From CAVWNR01 sp963756525 (GTDB lineage Bacteria > Actinomycetota > Actinomycetes > Mycobacteriales > Jatrophihabitantaceae), in assembly GCA_963756525.1 (NCBI GenBank), contig CAVWNR010000001.1, positions 1,426,001-1,490,000 on the forward strand: a stretch of DNA of 64,000 nucleotides. Direction: 5' to 3'. Position 1 is the first letter of the stretch. Each line of letters begins with the position of its first letter. Positions 1 to 8,296 of this stretch are shown here, piece after piece. The notes beneath the pieces are model-generated. The model was given only the letters and a program-made list of their open reading frames with translations, was not told the origin of the DNA and searched no databases. The position numbers were made by a program, and so were the translations under genes.

Positions 1-609
1 GTGAGCAGGCGGATCGTAGCCGCGGTCGAGCAGCACAAGATTCCGGAAGCCCAGATCGTGTGCCGGCATCAGGTCATAGCGGGTGTGCGAGGAGACGTGC
101 AAGAAGTCGTCCGGTGTCGCACCCAACTGCTCGACCATGTACTCGAACGCCTGATACCGCGGCTTGTAGAACCCCGCCTGCTCCGCGGTGAAGACCGCGC
201 GGACGGGCGCACCCAGCTTGGGCACCGAGACATCCAGAAATGCCGTGTCGGCATTGGAGAGGATCACCAACGGATACCTCTCCGCCATCCGGGCCAACGG
301 CGCCGGCACATCGGCGTGCGGCCCCCAGGACAGCACCGCGTCCCCGAACCGGTCCCCGGCACTCGGATCCGACTCGATCCTCCACTTCTTGCAGGCCCGG
401 TCGAACGCGTCCTGCAGAACCTGCCGATAAGGGTAATAGTCACCCAAAATCTGGTCGTACCGGTACTTGCTGAACGATCTGAGGAAGGCTGGCCAGTCCT
501 GGTCGCTGATCTGATCGCCTACCAGCTGCTTCGTGGTCGAAGCGATCTCGAAGTAGATCAGAGTGCCGTAGCAGTCGAAGGACACGTAATTCGGACGGTA
601 GTTGACCAC
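1..609 (-). CDS. Haloacid dehalogenase type II (HAD superfamily), 3' end outside window
   Basis: Predicted HAD-superfamily hydrolase of the L-2-haloacid dehalogenase type. The first 203 codons are present and the gene runs off the left edge. The N-terminus carries the nucleophile motif FDCYGTLI (about residues 9-16). Further on are LSNAD (motif II), the lysine of FYKPRYQ, and SSHTRYD preceding DLGFRNLVLLDR (motifs III/IV), in the family order. The GTG start at 609 is preceded by GAGGAG. The gene is divergent from the GntR-ABC-oxidase operon, so it probably serves the same substrate pathway. The true substrate may be a phosphorylated or chlorinated small acid; this cannot be told from sequence. 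Confidence 0.85.
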   Translation of the reverse strand, partial: MVNYRPNYVSFDCYGTLIYFEIASTTKQLVGDQISDQDWPAFLRSFSKYRYDQILGDYYPYRQVLQDAFDRACKKWRIESDPSAGDRFGDAVLSWGPHADVPAPLARMAERYPLVILSNADTAFLDVSVPKLGAPVRAVFTAEQAGFYKPRYQAFEYMVEQLGATPDDFLHVSSHTRYDLMPAHDLGFRNLVLLDRGYDPPAH

Positions 610-714
610 TGCTCTCGCTCCTCGCCGGTAAATCTCCAATGTGTCGGCGCTGCTGCGGCGTCAGCCGGGGAGTCGGCTCACCGCCTACGCGATAACGGTA
701 CGCCGGCCACGTAG

Positions 715-770
715 GATTGTCTACAACCGGCCACCATACCGTTGACAATCGTGCGTGCGGTGCCTACGCT
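715..770 (+). promoter_or_regulatory. Divergent operator/promoter region of the GntR operon
   Basis: TTGACA (742-747), a 17-bp spacer and TACGCT (765-770) make a good sigma-70-type promoter for the rightward operon. Just upstream, TTGTCTACAA (717-726) is a near-palindrome of the form bound by FadR/FCD GntR regulators. GATTGTC (715-721) is repeated inverted as GACAATC (744-750), overlapping the -35 box. On the other strand TAGACA-N17-TACCGT could drive the dehalogenase. Autoregulation by the adjacent GntR protein is inferred. Confidence 0.6.
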
Positions 771-803
771 CCTCCCAATCTCCACGTCGGAGAGGAGCAC
801 ACC

Positions 804-1538
804 ATGGCCCTCGGAGACGGACTGGCCACGCTGCGGATGAGGTCGACCGCCGACCGGGTATGCGACGAGCTGCGGCGACTGATCATCTCAGGTGCCCTGG
901 AACCGGGGCAGGCACTCAACGAGAAGCACGTCGCCGAACAGCTCGGGGTCTCCCGATCGCCGGTCCGCGAGGCCCTGCAACGTCTCGTCGCGGAGCGGCT
1001 GCTGGTCGGCGAGCGGAACAAAACCGTGACGGTAAAGGAATTCACCGATGACGACATCAACCAGATCTACGACGCCCGCGTCGCGATCGAGAGCCACGCC
1101 GCCGTGACCGTCATCTCGGCAGGCCCGCAGAGAGTGCGCCAAGCCTGCGAGCGGCTCGAGGGGGCCGTCGGCGATTTTCCTCGCGCGGTCGAGGCCAGCG
1201 ACCGTCTGCAGATCGCCGAGGCCGACCTCGCATTCCACCAGCAGCTCGTCCGCTGCGGCGGCAACGCACGGCTGCTCGACGCGTACCTGGTGCTCTCGGC
1301 GGAGACGTTGGCCTGCATGAGCTGGCTCGAAGCTGCACACCCCTCCGGGGACGAGCTCATCCAGGATCATCGGGACCTCATCCACGCACTCAATGGCCAG
1401 GATCCGGAACACACACGCCGGGTCATCACCCAGCACCTCGACCGGGCAAGCAGCAAACTCTCGGCGTCACGCCCGGCTGATCGATCAGACCCCAACCGGG
1501 CACAGCGCCTCTACTTCGACAAGGAGCCAGCATCATGA
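804..1538 (+). CDS. GntR-family regulator, FadR/FCD type
   Basis: 244-residue transcription factor. An N-terminal winged helix-turn-helix (about residues 10-75, with HVAEQLGVSRSPVREALQRL) is followed by an FCD ligand-binding domain (about 95-220). The FCD domain keeps the Asp/His pattern (FHQQL, HRDLIHAL) that usually binds a metal. The start at 804 is chosen because GGAGAGGAG lies just upstream; an in-frame ATG at 717 would lie inside the operator. The stop overlaps the next start (ATGA, 1535-1538), so the regulator is translationally coupled to the transporter it probably controls. The effector is presumably the transported or oxidised substrate. Confidence 0.9.
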   Translation: MALGDGLATLRMRSTADRVCDELRRLIISGALEPGQALNEKHVAEQLGVSRSPVREALQRLVAERLLVGERNKTVTVKEFTDDDINQIYDARVAIESHAAVTVISAGPQRVRQACERLEGAVGDFPRAVEASDRLQIAEADLAFHQQLVRCGGNARLLDAYLVLSAETLACMSWLEAAHPSGDELIQDHRDLIHALNGQDPEHTRRVITQHLDRASSKLSASRPADRSDPNRAQRLYFDKEPAS

Positions 1539-2497
1539 AAATCCGATCGATCTCGCTCGTCGCCGTTGCCTGCCTTGCGCTAGGTGTCGCCGCCGGCTGC
1601 TCCAGTTCCGGCAGCGGCAGCGCCAGCGGCAAGTCGGGCGGCGCGAGCAACGCAGCAACCGGTGCGACGGGCAATATTGCCGCCGGCGTTGCCCCCGACA
1701 CGGCCGCCGTGAACTTGCTTCCCGCCTCGGCCAAACAGAAGGGCTCCATCACCGTCGCGATGGACCTGGCATACCCACCCACCTCATTCCTGTCCACCTC
1801 GAACCAGCCCGAGGGCTTCAATGTCGACATCGCCCGACTGATCGCAGCGAAACTCGGCCTGAAGCTGAACATCGAGAATGTCTCGTTCGATACGATCATT
1901 CCTGGACTCACCGGGGGGCGCTACGATTTCACCACCACAGACATGTCCGCCACACCGGCACGGCTCAAGGTCCTGGACATGATCAACTACTGGAATGCCG
2001 GCTCCTCTCTCGGCGTCAAGGCCGGCAACCCGGAGAATCTGAACATCAACGACACGTCGATCTGCGGAAAGTCCATCGCGGTTATGACCGGGACCACACA
2101 GCAGCAGACGTACCTGCCGGCGCTGTCCACGAAGTGCACAGACAACGGCAAAGCGGCTATCAAGGCGGTGGTCCTGCCGAACGTTAACACCGCGTTGACG
2201 CAATTGGCCTCCGGGCGGATCGCCGGGATCTTCTACGACACCTCGTCGCTGGCTTACGCGGCCCAGCAGCACGGAAGCGCGTTCACTCTCACCAAGCCGC
2301 AGTATGACAAGCCGGCAGCTCTCGGCACCGACCTCGTCGCGATCGGCCTGGCAAAGAACTCGCCGTTGACGAAGGCCGTGCAGGCCGCGATGCAGTCAAT
2401 CATGGACGGGCCGCTCTACATGAAGGCACTGAACAACTGGGGCCTCGGCAGCGGTGCAATCAAGACCGCCTCCATCGCGACCTCACCGGCCGATTGA
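1535..2497 (+). CDS. ABC transporter substrate-binding lipoprotein, amino-acid (family 3) type
   Basis: 320 residues. A lipoprotein signal peptide ends in the lipobox VAAGC (Cys about 22), followed by a Ser/Gly-rich linker. The periplasmic-binding-protein fold follows: YPPTSFL, EGFNVDIARLIAAKLGL, then GRYDFTTTDMSATPAR and the C-terminal ALTQLASGRI region, as in SBP_bac_3 proteins. It is the external receptor for the permease and ATPase encoded immediately downstream. The substrate is probably an amino acid or N-methylated amine, inferred from the oxidase in the same operon. Confidence 0.92.
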   Translation: MKIRSISLVAVACLALGVAAGCSSSGSGSASGKSGGASNAATGATGNIAAGVAPDTAAVNLLPASAKQKGSITVAMDLAYPPTSFLSTSNQPEGFNVDIARLIAAKLGLKLNIENVSFDTIIPGLTGGRYDFTTTDMSATPARLKVLDMINYWNAGSSLGVKAGNPENLNINDTSICGKSIAVMTGTTQQQTYLPALSTKCTDNGKAAIKAVVLPNVNTALTQLASGRIAGIFYDTSSLAYAAQQHGSAFTLTKPQYDKPAALGTDLVAIGLAKNSPLTKAVQAAMQSIMDGPLYMKALNNWGLGSGAIKTASIATSPAD

Positions 2498-2503
2498 TCT
2501 GAC

Positions 2504-3391
2504 ATGGACTCCACAGTCAAACCCCGCATCCATCGCCGGGGCAGCTCCGAGTACGTGATGTGGGCGATCTCGCTCCTCGTGGCTGCCGGGATCGCCTACA
2601 CCCTCGTCACCAATCCGCGTTATGAGTGGCATGTCATCGGGCATTATCTGACCGCCGGATCGGTGCTCAAGGGCCTGTGGCTGACAATCTGGCTGACCTT
2701 CCTGGTGATGTTGATTAGCACCGTCCTCGGCATGCTTGTCGCAGTCATGCGGTCCTCGCGAGTACCACCAGTCCGAGGCCTCGCGATCGCCTACATCAAC
2801 GTTTTCCGAGGGACCCCGGTCCTGGTACAGCTGATCCTCTGGTTCAACATCGCCGCTCTGTATCCGCACATCCGGCTGGGCATACCGTTCACCTCCATCG
2901 GAGGCCAACTTAACGTCAACTCCCTGATCAGCGCGACCACCGCGGCGATCATCGGCCTTTCGCTTAACGAGGCCGCATACATGGCCGAGATCGTCCGCGG
3001 TGGTTTCAACTCTGTCCCACGAGGGCAACTCGAGGCAGCAGACTCGCTCGGCATGAGCGAGTCAATGAAACTCCGCAAGATCATCATGCCGCAGGCGATG
3101 CCCAGCATTATTCCGGCAACCGGGAACCAGCTGATCAGCATGCTGAAGGAGACCTCCCTAGTCAGCGTGCTCGGCGTTGCCGATCTGCTGCAGAGTGTCC
3201 AACTGATCTATGCCCGTACCTATCAGACGATTCCGATGCTGCTCGTCGCCTGCATCTGGTATCTGATCGTCTCGCTCCTGCTGAGCTACCCACAGGCCAA
3301 GATCGAGGGGTACTACAGCAAATCTCGCCGTATGATCCAGGCCCAAAACCAAGAAGTAGTAGAGCCAGTATCGGTGGTGGCCCCAACATGA
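2504..3391 (+). CDS. Amino-acid ABC transporter permease (HisM/GlnP type)
   Basis: 295-residue inner-membrane permease. Hydrophobic segments start near residue 18 (ISLLVAAGIAYTLV), then near 55-85, 95-130 and through the C-terminal half. The EAA cytoplasmic loop reads EAADSLGMSESMKLRKIIMPQA-like (about 178-200) and couples to the ATPase. Length and layout fit polar amino-acid permeases in which one gene product forms the homodimeric channel. It starts 6 bases after the receptor gene and overlaps the ATPase gene by ATGA (3388-3391). Confidence 0.92.
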   Translation: MDSTVKPRIHRRGSSEYVMWAISLLVAAGIAYTLVTNPRYEWHVIGHYLTAGSVLKGLWLTIWLTFLVMLISTVLGMLVAVMRSSRVPPVRGLAIAYINVFRGTPVLVQLILWFNIAALYPHIRLGIPFTSIGGQLNVNSLISATTAAIIGLSLNEAAYMAEIVRGGFNSVPRGQLEAADSLGMSESMKLRKIIMPQAMPSIIPATGNQLISMLKETSLVSVLGVADLLQSVQLIYARTYQTIPMLLVACIWYLIVSLLLSYPQAKIEGYYSKSRRMIQAQNQEVVEPVSVVAPT

Positions 3392-4218
3392 CCAACGATG
3401 ACGCAATCTTTCCATCGACCGAGCCATACAAACCTCCAGGCCTCGGAGATCTAACCGATGTGGGCACAGTGCATGTCCGTAAACTTGTCAAATCGTTTGG
3501 CAGGCACACCGTACTGAGGGACATCAACCTCGATATCGCACGTGGCGAGGTCTGTTGTGTCATCGGACCGAGTGGCTCGGGGAAGTCGACGCTGCTGCGC
3601 TGCATCGACGGGCTGGAGCAGATTGACTCAGGTATCTTGAAGGTCAACGGAGATCACCTCGGTTATGTCGAAGAGGAGACCCACTTCCGGCCGCTTAAGC
3701 GCAAGCAGCTGCGGTTGCAGCGAACTCAGATCGGTATGGTGTTCCAGCAGTTCAATCTGTTCCCGAACATGACTGCGCTCGAGAATGTCACGATCGGGCA
3801 GGTTCTGATCAATAGGATCTCGAAGGCAGGGGCCAGGCAGCGAGGAATCGATCTGCTGACGCAGGTGGGTCTGCAGGGCAAGGAACACCACTACCCGGCG
3901 CAACTTTCCGGTGGACAACAGCAGCGGGTGGCGATCGCGCGGTCTTTAGCAATGGATCCGCAAATTATGCTCTTCGACGAGCCGACCAGCGCACTGGACC
4001 CTGAACTAGTCGGCGATGTCCTCGACGTGATGAAGCAGCTCGCCGATGGAGGCATGACGATGATGGTGTGCACCCATGAAATGGGTTTCGCGCGTGAGGT
4101 CGGCGACAGCCTGCTGTTTATGGCTGACGGTTACATCGTTGAACGCGGTGACCCGCGTGAAGTCCTCGCGAATCCGAAGGAAGCCCGTACTACGCAATTC
4201 TTGAGTAAAGTGTTGTGA
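3388..4218 (+). CDS. Amino-acid ABC transporter ATP-binding protein (GlnQ/HisP type)
   Basis: 276 residues. The ATPase domain has Walker A GPSGSGKST (about 58-66), Q-loop GMVFQQFNLFP, signature LSGGQQQRVAIARSLA, Walker B IMLFDEPTSALDPE and the switch histidine in VCTHEMGFA. It begins with about 27 extra residues before the usual start (VHVRKLVKSFG), so translation could also begin slightly downstream. It overlaps both neighbours by four bases (ATGA upstream, GTGA downstream), consistent with one tightly coupled importer operon. Confidence 0.93.
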   Translation: MTNDDAIFPSTEPYKPPGLGDLTDVGTVHVRKLVKSFGRHTVLRDINLDIARGEVCCVIGPSGSGKSTLLRCIDGLEQIDSGILKVNGDHLGYVEEETHFRPLKRKQLRLQRTQIGMVFQQFNLFPNMTALENVTIGQVLINRISKAGARQRGIDLLTQVGLQGKEHHYPAQLSGGQQQRVAIARSLAMDPQIMLFDEPTSALDPELVGDVLDVMKQLADGGMTMMVCTHEMGFAREVGDSLLFMADGYIVERGDPREVLANPKEARTTQFLSKVL

Positions 4219-5390
4219 GCGTGACCGACGCACAGATCGGGGTCATCGGGCTCGGTAGCGTCGGCAGCATGGCGGTCTGGCAGGCGAGCAAGCTCGGCTC
4301 TGCGGTTGTCGGCTTCGAGGCTGAGACACCCGCGCACCCGCGCAGCGCGGTCGGGGGTGACTCGCGCCTGTTCCGGATGACATACCGAGGCACCGATCCA
4401 TACTATCCGATCTTGGTTCTGTCCCGGCAGCTTTGGCGCGAACTGGAGGAGGAGACCGGTCGTTCGATCCTGACCCGGTGCGGCGGCCTCTCTATCGGGC
4501 ACCGAGAAGGCAACTACATCCCGGCGCTCCTGGAGTCAATCAAGACCTGTGGCGCCGACTACCGAGTCTTGGATCACGCTGAAATGGCTGAGCGCTACCC
4601 CCAACACGACTTAGATCCCGATGAGGTCGCAATCTGGGACGAGCACGCCGGCTTCCTCAAGACCGATACGGCCGTACTCTCAGCGCTTATCCGCGCCGAG
4701 GAGCAGGGCGCGAGCCTGATCACCGACGCCCGGATCCGGTTAATCCAGGAGACCGACGATTCCGTCCGGATCTGCGACGGCAACCGAACCTGGACGGTCG
4801 ACCGGCTCGTTGTCACCGCTGGCGCATGGGCAACTTCACTGTTGCCGGACGTCCTCCAGAGGCACGTCTACCCGACTCGGATCCTGCTGACCTGGTTCCA
4901 GGCCCGCAACGCGGCCGAATTCGCTCCAGAAGCCTTTCCCATCTTCATCCGAATCTCGCGGGGCACCTCGCTGTACGGCGCTCCCTCCATCGATGGTGGC
5001 ACGGTTAAGGCCAGCCTGGACGGGCGAGCCCAGCCAGCCGACGATCCGTCTAATCTCCTGCGAGTGCCAACGCCCGAGGAGATGTCGGAGGTGCGCGCGA
5101 CCGCGGCGAGCTATCTCCCCGGTCTCTTCCCATATGTAGTTCGCGCAGACACCTATCCCGACCTCTACACCACCGACGGCGCACCGCTGCTCGGCTTCGC
5201 GCCGGGTTCGAAGCGGATCGTGCTCGCGACCGGATTCTGCGGTGCGGGATTCAAGATGGCAAGCGGATATGGCGCGATAGCCGCGTCACTCGCCACAGAC
5301 CCCGATACAGCCACATCGCCCGCCTTCACCGATCCGTTGCGTTTTTTTCCGGTGAGCGGGAACGGCACGGCCTGGCAGGGTGTTGCGTGA
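4215..5390 (+). CDS. FAD-dependent oxidoreductase, monomeric sarcosine oxidase / N-methyltryptophan oxidase type
   Basis: 391-residue DAO-family flavoprotein. The dinucleotide fold is at the N-terminus (GVIGLGSVGSMAVWQASKLG, then the acidic GFEAE). The segment GGDSRLFRMTYRG matches the family's flavin-contact region. Near the C-terminus LATGFCGAGFKMASGYG matches the FAD/active-site loop. Monomeric sarcosine oxidases attach FAD through a Cys in a CxYT motif just before this; here the aligned stretch reads DLYTTDGAPLLG, so that Cys appears replaced. It would oxidise an N-methyl or secondary amine to iminium plus H2O2. It is the last gene of the operon, with GTGA overlap. Confidence 0.85.
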   Translation: MSVTDAQIGVIGLGSVGSMAVWQASKLGSAVVGFEAETPAHPRSAVGGDSRLFRMTYRGTDPYYPILVLSRQLWRELEEETGRSILTRCGGLSIGHREGNYIPALLESIKTCGADYRVLDHAEMAERYPQHDLDPDEVAIWDEHAGFLKTDTAVLSALIRAEEQGASLITDARIRLIQETDDSVRICDGNRTWTVDRLVVTAGAWATSLLPDVLQRHVYPTRILLTWFQARNAAEFAPEAFPIFIRISRGTSLYGAPSIDGGTVKASLDGRAQPADDPSNLLRVPTPEEMSEVRATAASYLPGLFPYVVRADTYPDLYTTDGAPLLGFAPGSKRIVLATGFCGAGFKMASGYGAIAASLATDPDTATSPAFTDPLRFFPVSGNGTAWQGVA

Positions 5391-5729
5391 TCTGCGCGAT
5401 GGCGTCCGTGTCGGTGAAGGTGGGTCCAAAAGGTGGCACTTCAGTTGCGGGCCATGGTTCACACGTCGAGGCAGACTGACCTGATGTTGAAGGTGGCCAG
5501 GAGGCTCCAGTAACCAGGCGCGCATCTGGTCCTGAGCGGAAACCGCAACTTGCGGATCCCGGCGGCGTGCGCATCTGTTGATCGTGGCAAGTTGATCTAC
5601 CCGAGCCCGTAACCGATCTCGCGCTCATCGGCTACGAGCTGATCAACTTTGCGCCGAAACGACCGTATCTGGCAGTGAGCGGACAGGGGCTTGCGGGCCG
5701 GCGGCCGGGATGGCGGGGCCGATTGTCGG
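5391..5729. other. Intergenic stretch, no gene seen
   Basis: No convincing coding frame. AAGTTGATC (5589-5597) is repeated inverted as GATCAACTT (5641-5649) with a 43-base loop. It lies between the end of the catabolic operon and the convergent toxin-antitoxin pair and may mark an old insertion boundary. Confidence 0.4.
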
Positions 5730-6137
5730 CTATCGGACGGTGATGCGCTGGTCGTCGAACTGGGCGGTGACTTCCAGGCGGCCGCCGAGGGCTTCGATGT
5801 AGGACTGCAGGGTGGCGATCTCGGTGCGTGCCAGGTCGCCGCGTTCGATCTTGCTGACGCGGGACTGGCTGACCTTCATGCGCGCGGCGAGCCCGGTCTG
5901 GGTTTCGCCGTGGGCCTTGCGAACCTCGGCGAGCCTCTGGGCGCGTACGGCCTGCTCGAGCTGGCGGCGAGCGGCGGTGACGCGCTGCTCGTCGAGCAGG
6001 CCGGCCTGGGCCAGCTCGCCGCGCACCCGGGTCCAGCTCTTTGCGGTGCCGGTCTTCGCGGCGCGAGTCCTCTTCGCCGTGGGGGTCGTTTTCGCGGTGC
6101 CGGTCGTCGTCCCGGCGCGCGGGGTGGTCTTGGTCAT
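5730..6137 (-). CDS. XRE-family antitoxin of a HigB/Gp49-like toxin-antitoxin pair
   Basis: 135 residues. The first 45 are rich in Thr, Lys, Ala and Arg and look disordered. A Cro/C1-type HTH follows in the C-terminal half (RLAEVRKAHGETQTGLAARM, then VSQSRVSKIERGD) and ends with a short ARTEIATLQSYIEALGGRLEV extension, typical of HigA-type antitoxins encoded downstream of Gp49-like toxins. The ATG at 6137 lies 2 bases after the toxin's expected stop; GAGGAG in the toxin's last codons serves as its ribosome site. In the sequence as given it is also in frame with the toxin through a frameshift. Confidence 0.82.
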   Translation of the reverse strand: MTKTTPRAGTTTGTAKTTPTAKRTRAAKTGTAKSWTRVRGELAQAGLLDEQRVTAARRQLEQAVRAQRLAEVRKAHGETQTGLAARMKVSQSRVSKIERGDLARTEIATLQSYIEALGGRLEVTAQFDDQRITVR

Positions 6138-6139
6138 GG

Positions 6140-6521
6140 TCACTCCTCGGTGTCGTAGTGTCCGGCCCGCCAGGCGGCGTAGCGCTGTTCGGCGAGCGGG
6201 ATGGCCCTGGCGGTACCACTGCCGCCAGGCGCCGGCCTTGTCGCCGGCGGCGAGCAGGATCGCCTGCCGGTCGGGACCGAAGATGAACAGCACCCGGACC
6301 TCGCTGCCGGCGGCAGAGCCGGGGCGTAGTTCTTTCAGGTTGTGCAGCCGCGACCCCTTGACCCGGTCGACCGCAGGCCTGCCCAGGGTGGGACCCTGAT
6401 CGGCGAGCAGGTCAATAGCGGCCTCGACCTGGTCTGCGGTGTCGGGATCGTGCCGGGCGAGGTCGATGAGCCAGGACTCGACCTGCTCGAGCAGGATCAC
6501 CGTCCACACCGCTGCTACCAT
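6140..6521 (-). pseudogene. RelE/HigB (Gp49-like) toxin gene with one-base insertion
   Basis: The protein reads normally from ATG 6521 (VWTVILLEQVESWLIDL, RPAVDRVKGSRLHNLKELRPG, RVLFIFGPDRQAILLAAGDK, WRQWYRQ). It then changes frame at a GGG run (complement of 6205-6207). Removing one G restores the usual ending AIPLAEQRYAAWRAGHYDTEE and a stop at 6140-6142. As given, the frame instead runs through the antitoxin, giving a 263-residue toxin-antitoxin fusion. Toxins of this family degrade mRNA on the ribosome and are held off by the downstream HTH protein. The toxin may be inactivated, the shift may be programmed, or the extra base may be an error. Confidence 0.75.
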
Positions 6522-6530
6522 AACATATGC

Positions 6531-6540
6531 GTTCTAGAAC
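6531..6540. promoter_or_regulatory. Candidate operator of the toxin-antitoxin pair
   Basis: The perfect 10-bp palindrome GTTCTAGAAC begins 10 bases upstream of the toxin start codon, where HigA-type antitoxins bind to autoregulate. Binding is inferred. Confidence 0.45.
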
Positions 6541-6594
6541 GAGCGCGTCATACTCGCCCACTCCAGCGGGTTGGCCGGACGATCGCGAGGCGAG

Positions 6595-7518
6595 TCAGGT
6601 GCCGGAGGCCATGAACGCAGCGAGCACGTAGTTGGGGTGGCGGTCGAGATTCTTGCGGGCCCTGTCATAGCGCATGGTGGTGCGCGGGTCGGCGTGCCGG
6701 GCCGCGATCTGCACGTCGCGAAGATCAACACCCGAGTCCAGCATGGTTGTCACGTAGGTATGCCTGAGCATATGCGGGTGAATCGGGCCGATCAGCACAC
6801 CGCAGTGCTCGGTGAGACGGCGCAGCCGGTGGGTGGCGCAGTGCCGATCCATCCGCGTCCCCGCCCGCGTGCGCAGGATCGGCCCCACGGTCCGGCCGGC
6901 GACCGCGCGGTCGATCGCCCGGGCCACCGCAGGCGGGAGCGGGACCAGCACGGTCTTGTCGCCCTTGCCGTGCACCCGCAGCACCCGGTGCCCGTGCTCC
7001 TCGCCCAGGTCGTCGACGTCCGCGCCGCAGGCCTCGAAGATCCGCAGCCCGAGCAGGCCGAGCATCGCCACCAGCGCGAAGTCGTTCGGGTTACGCGAGT
7101 CGCGGGCCGCGACCAGCAGCGCCTCGAACTGCAGATGGGTCAAACCCAGCGTCGGCGATTCCGACGAGACGCGGGGGCGGCGGACGAACTCGGCCGGCGA
7201 GTCGATGAGAATGCCGTCGATCACCGCAGTGCGATAGAACCCGGGCAGCACCGAGACCCGCCGCGACACCGTCGACGGCCTCAACCCACGGCTCTCCTGC
7301 ATCCAGCGGATGAACACCTCGATGTGCGCCCGCGAGGCTTTCAGCGGGTCGAGCCGGTGCGCGACGCACCAGTCCAGGTAGCAGCGCAGATCCGACTCGG
7401 TGTGCACCCGGGTCTGCCCCTTGAACCGAGCCAAGTACCCGGCCACCGCCACCCGCAACGGGTCGGTGATCGTGATCAACTCGCCGGAGCGGGGCGGTGC
7501 CGCACCCCTGGTGCCCAT
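6595..7518 (-). CDS. Tyrosine recombinase / integrase
   Basis: 307 residues from ATG 7518; a TTG at 7554 is an alternative. The N-terminal SAM-like arm-binding domain (about 20-110) contains LRPSTVSRRVSVLPGFYRTAV. The catalytic domain has Arg in GLLGLRIFEACG, HxxR in PHMLRHT, His in AARHADPRTT and Tyr in MRYDRARKNLDRH. This is a complete R-H-R-H-Y set, so the enzyme looks active. It stands alone, divergent from a 213-residue unknown gene, between the toxin-antitoxin pair and a recombinase operon. No attachment site was identified. Confidence 0.88.
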   Translation of the reverse strand: MGTRGAAPPRSGELITITDPLRVAVAGYLARFKGQTRVHTESDLRCYLDWCVAHRLDPLKASRAHIEVFIRWMQESRGLRPSTVSRRVSVLPGFYRTAVIDGILIDSPAEFVRRPRVSSESPTLGLTHLQFEALLVAARDSRNPNDFALVAMLGLLGLRIFEACGADVDDLGEEHGHRVLRVHGKGDKTVLVPLPPAVARAIDRAVAGRTVGPILRTRAGTRMDRHCATHRLRRLTEHCGVLIGPIHPHMLRHTYVTTMLDSGVDLRDVQIAARHADPRTTMRYDRARKNLDRHPNYVLAAFMASGT

Positions 7519-7654
7519 GCCCCCATCAGCAGCCGCGACACGGCCCGCCGTCAAGCAATGTGCCCGAACTGCAACCTGGCGCCGCTTCGGTCAACCGGCC
7601 AGCGAGCCCGGCGCGGACCACGGCACGGTCTCCCGCGGCTGGCATCATGCGGGG

Positions 7655-8296
7655 ATGCCGCGGCGTGGCTGGCTGGATCAGCGCATCGACGTCCTGCTCA
7701 CCGAACTCGACTCGGCGGGGCTGTCCGTCTCCCGCGAGGCCGCCGGCACGCTGATCACCGACCAGCTCTCCCGGGTCACCGCCACCATCCGGGTCAGCGA
7801 AGCCACTGCCCGCCGCTACCTCACGGACGAGGCGCTCGCCGGGATCGCCCGCCGGGTGACCGAGATGCTCGCCGACGAGCAACCCGGCGCCGACCCGCTC
7901 GCCCTCCCCCGCACCGTGCGGGTCCTACCGGCCACGCTCGGCCGGTGCATCGCCGGACTCGCCGAGGCGATCCAGCTGCACCTGATCAACGAGCGCCCCG
8001 ACACTGCGGCGAGCCACGTCACCGACCTGGCCCAACTAATCTCCGCGCTCGGGCTGCTCACCGCCGACACCAGCGATACGCCGCAGGCCCCGGGACCAGC
8101 TGGGGTGCCCACTCCCCCGGCGCTACTGCTGCGCGCCGCCCGCTACCTCGACACCACCGCCAGCTTGATCACCGACCGCGGCGTGCAGCCCGGCGATCTC
8201 ACCCCGGATGACGCCGCCTCGCTGGTGGCCGCGTTCCACCGAGACGCCACCCGGCTGCGCACCCTGGCCACCACCAACCAGCGCATCCCCCACTGA
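7655..8296 (+). CDS. Hypothetical protein with HTH-like N-terminal region
   Basis: 213 residues, not recognised as a named family. Start ATG 7655 (MPRRGWLDQRIDVLL) is preceded only by a weak GGGG site. Residues about 20-65 (ITDQLSRVTATIRVSEATARRYLTDEAL) resemble a helix-turn-helix in which the recognition helix would be SEATARRYL. The rest is Ala/Leu-rich and helical, with no membrane segment. It is divergent from a tyrosine recombinase with about 136 bases between the starts and may be an accessory or excision regulator of that element; that is inference. Confidence 0.6.
   Translation: MPRRGWLDQRIDVLLTELDSAGLSVSREAAGTLITDQLSRVTATIRVSEATARRYLTDEALAGIARRVTEMLADEQPGADPLALPRTVRVLPATLGRCIAGLAEAIQLHLINERPDTAASHVTDLAQLISALGLLTADTSDTPQAPGPAGVPTPPALLLRAARYLDTTASLITDRGVQPGDLTPDDAASLVAAFHRDATRLRTLATTNQRIPH

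Noticed and set aside
5730..6521. A genuine evolved toxin-antitoxin fusion protein
   Set aside because: The junction peptide after WYRQ is out-of-frame sequence, and deleting one base restores normal ends for both proteins, so a simple indel is the better explanation. Kept as a finding, not as a fusion gene.
6571..8211. 546-codon open frame on the plus strand
   Set aside because: Shadow of the recombinase at 6595-7518 and, in another frame, of the gene at 7655-8296.
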